From contig OW240912.1 of assembly GCA_933207985.1 (NCBI GenBank), positions 198,788,101 through 198,852,100 on the forward strand: a stretch of 64,000 bases of DNA. The letters run 5' to 3'. Shown piece after piece: positions 63,164 to 64,000 of this stretch. Position numbers and translations under genes: made by a program. The stretch's first letter is position 1; each line of letters begins with the position of its first letter. The DNA is from Pelobates cultripes (Eukaryota > Chordata > Amphibia > Anura > Pelobatidae). The notes below the pieces were generated by a model that saw only the letters and a program-made list of their open reading frames with translations, was not told where the DNA came from and made no database searches.

Positions 63164-64000
63164 ATGGAGACTGATTACACTACTTTAAAAAGGCAGACGC
63201 TGAAGGAACTGCTGGAGGCTAGAGGAAAAAGCGCTAGCAATAAATCCAAAGCAGTATTAATTGCTGAACTGACGGAGGGCGACCGAGCACACAGCAGCAC
63301 ACCCCCACCAGCCAGGGAGGAATCCCCATATCAGAGGGAACTGAGAACCCGGCTGGAATTTGTACCCCAGCCAGTACCCATGGACATCTTGACAGTCCTG
63401 ATGGCGGACGTACAGGAGTACATTATGGCACAACAGCACCAGGGGGCACCGTCCAGGGCAGAATCCATCGCTACTTCTTTCTGCGGTCCGGTAAAACAAA
63501 AGATACCGTACCATGCATTTAAAGCATTCTGCGAGGAGAAGGATGAGATTGACGGGTATCTGCAGGATTTCGAAAGGCTATGTGACCTGCACGACCTGGA
63601 GCAGGCAGTATGGGTGCCCCTGCTAGCAGGAAAGTTGGCGGGCGGGCAGCAGAGGCCTATCGCGCTGTCCCCAGAGAGGACAGCAAGGACTATTTTAAAG
63701 TCAAACGGGCAATCCTAGAGAGGTATGCCATCACACCGGAGGCATATCGGCGCAAATTTCGGGGATTGCGAAAACCTGAAAAAGATTTGCACGCTGAGTG
63801 GGCACATAAGTTAGACCAAGCTTCCCAAGGGTGGATTCAGGCAAGCCAAGCCACCACCATGGAGGAACTGCGCCAACTAATCCTACTGGAGCAGTTATTT
63901 AACGGACTCTTACCAGAGGCACAAGAATGGGTAAGGGTCCGAAAACCCCTCACCCTAACTGAAGCAGCCCGGTGGGCAGATCAACACTTTGATGCCAGGA
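63164..64000 (+). pseudogene. Gag with SCAN-like capsid domain (partial, one frame shift)
   Basis: The ATG at 63164 opens with a SAP-like segment (L-K-E-L-L-E-A-R-G-K-S-A), an acidic and proline linker, then I-P-Y-H-A-F-K-A-F-C-E-E-K-D. The frame shifts in a GGCGGGCGGGC run at about 63637-63647. The other frame continues with D-Y-F-K-V-K-R-A-I-L-E-R-Y, F-R-G-L-R, L-R-Q-L-I-L-L-E-Q-L-F-N-G-L-L-P and E-W-V-R-V-R-K-P. That order is the SCAN core. The shift may be a real mutation or an error in the G/C run. The protein continues past the window. Confidence 0.78.

Larger units (their letters stand above)
62058..64000 (+). mobile_element. LTR retrotransposon with SCAN-like gag (5' part)
   Basis: 5' LTR (62058-63039), a putative primer-binding site, and gag (from 63164) running to the window edge. 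The gag fold matches the Ty3/Gypsy group (Gmr1-like) from which the vertebrate SCAN domain is thought to derive. It interrupts the 5' LTR of Gypsy 2 and is therefore younger than it. Pol is not in the window. Confidence 0.75.

Overview
This is vertebrate genomic DNA, almost certainly from a frog or toad. It contains spliced exons of one vertebrate gene inside a dense, many-layered nest of transposable elements typical of large amphibian genomes: several L1-like LINE lineages, a DIRS tyrosine-recombinase retrotransposon, chromodomain Ty3/Gypsy elements, Tc1-like and hAT transposons, CR1/L2 LINEs, Penelope-like pieces and an endogenous retrovirus. The species cannot be fixed from the sequence. 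There are three 100-base assembly gaps (5844-5943, 17688-17787, 48772-48871). I see no prokaryotic features.

The only host gene I can support is PITHD1 (PITH domain protein). Its last three coding exons lie on the + strand at 28532-28636, 29982-30090 and 34726-34827, with intact splice sites, stop codon and polyadenylation signal. The 5' exons are not recognisable in the window, so the intron to the left exceeds 28.5 kb and is filled by the elements at 1-28.5 kb. The last intron holds a Tc1-like transposon that itself carries a poly(A) retroposon.

Region by region: 1-3.2 kb, 5' part of a minus-strand L1 (ORF1, spacer, start of ORF2). 4.5-5.6 kb, 3' tail of a + strand L1. 6.6-17.1 kb, one old + strand L1 split by a minus-strand L1 (7569-11854, 14-bp target duplication), which is split by an ORF1-only L1 (8303-10341, 12-bp duplication), and separately split by a Tc1-like transposon (12461-14094, TA duplication). 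17.8-23.1 kb, a complete minus-strand DIRS element with perfect 32-bp inverted ends. 23.1-27.0 kb, a + strand chromodomain Gypsy element without gag. 27.1-28.4 kb, hairpin-rich MITEs. 28.5-35 kb, PITHD1 exons. 35-37.5 kb, old repeats. 37.5-42.1 kb, a decayed + strand L1. 42.3-46.2 kb, fold-back repeats, a Penelope-like piece and minus-strand retroposon tails. 46.3-50.6 kb, a CR1/L2 tail and LTR-element sequence split by a non-autonomous hAT (47767-49353, 8-bp duplication). 50.7-55.9 kb, fold-back elements split by a young minus-strand L1 (51538-55180, 17-bp duplication). 55.9-58.4 kb, a retroviral 3' LTR, a broken env and a pol remnant. 58.4-62.1 kb, a second, deleted minus-strand Gypsy element carrying a CR1/L2 insertion. 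62.1-64 kb, an LTR plus a gag with a SCAN-like fold, running off the right edge.

The nesting gives a relative clock: interrupted elements are older than their inserts. The elements are not a pathway; their shared outcome is intron growth around a conserved gene. The items most worth following are the ORF1-only L1, the fold-back family with a shared loop and exchangeable arms, the hammerhead-like core in the Penelope-like piece, the five-hairpin MITE, and the SCAN-like gag.
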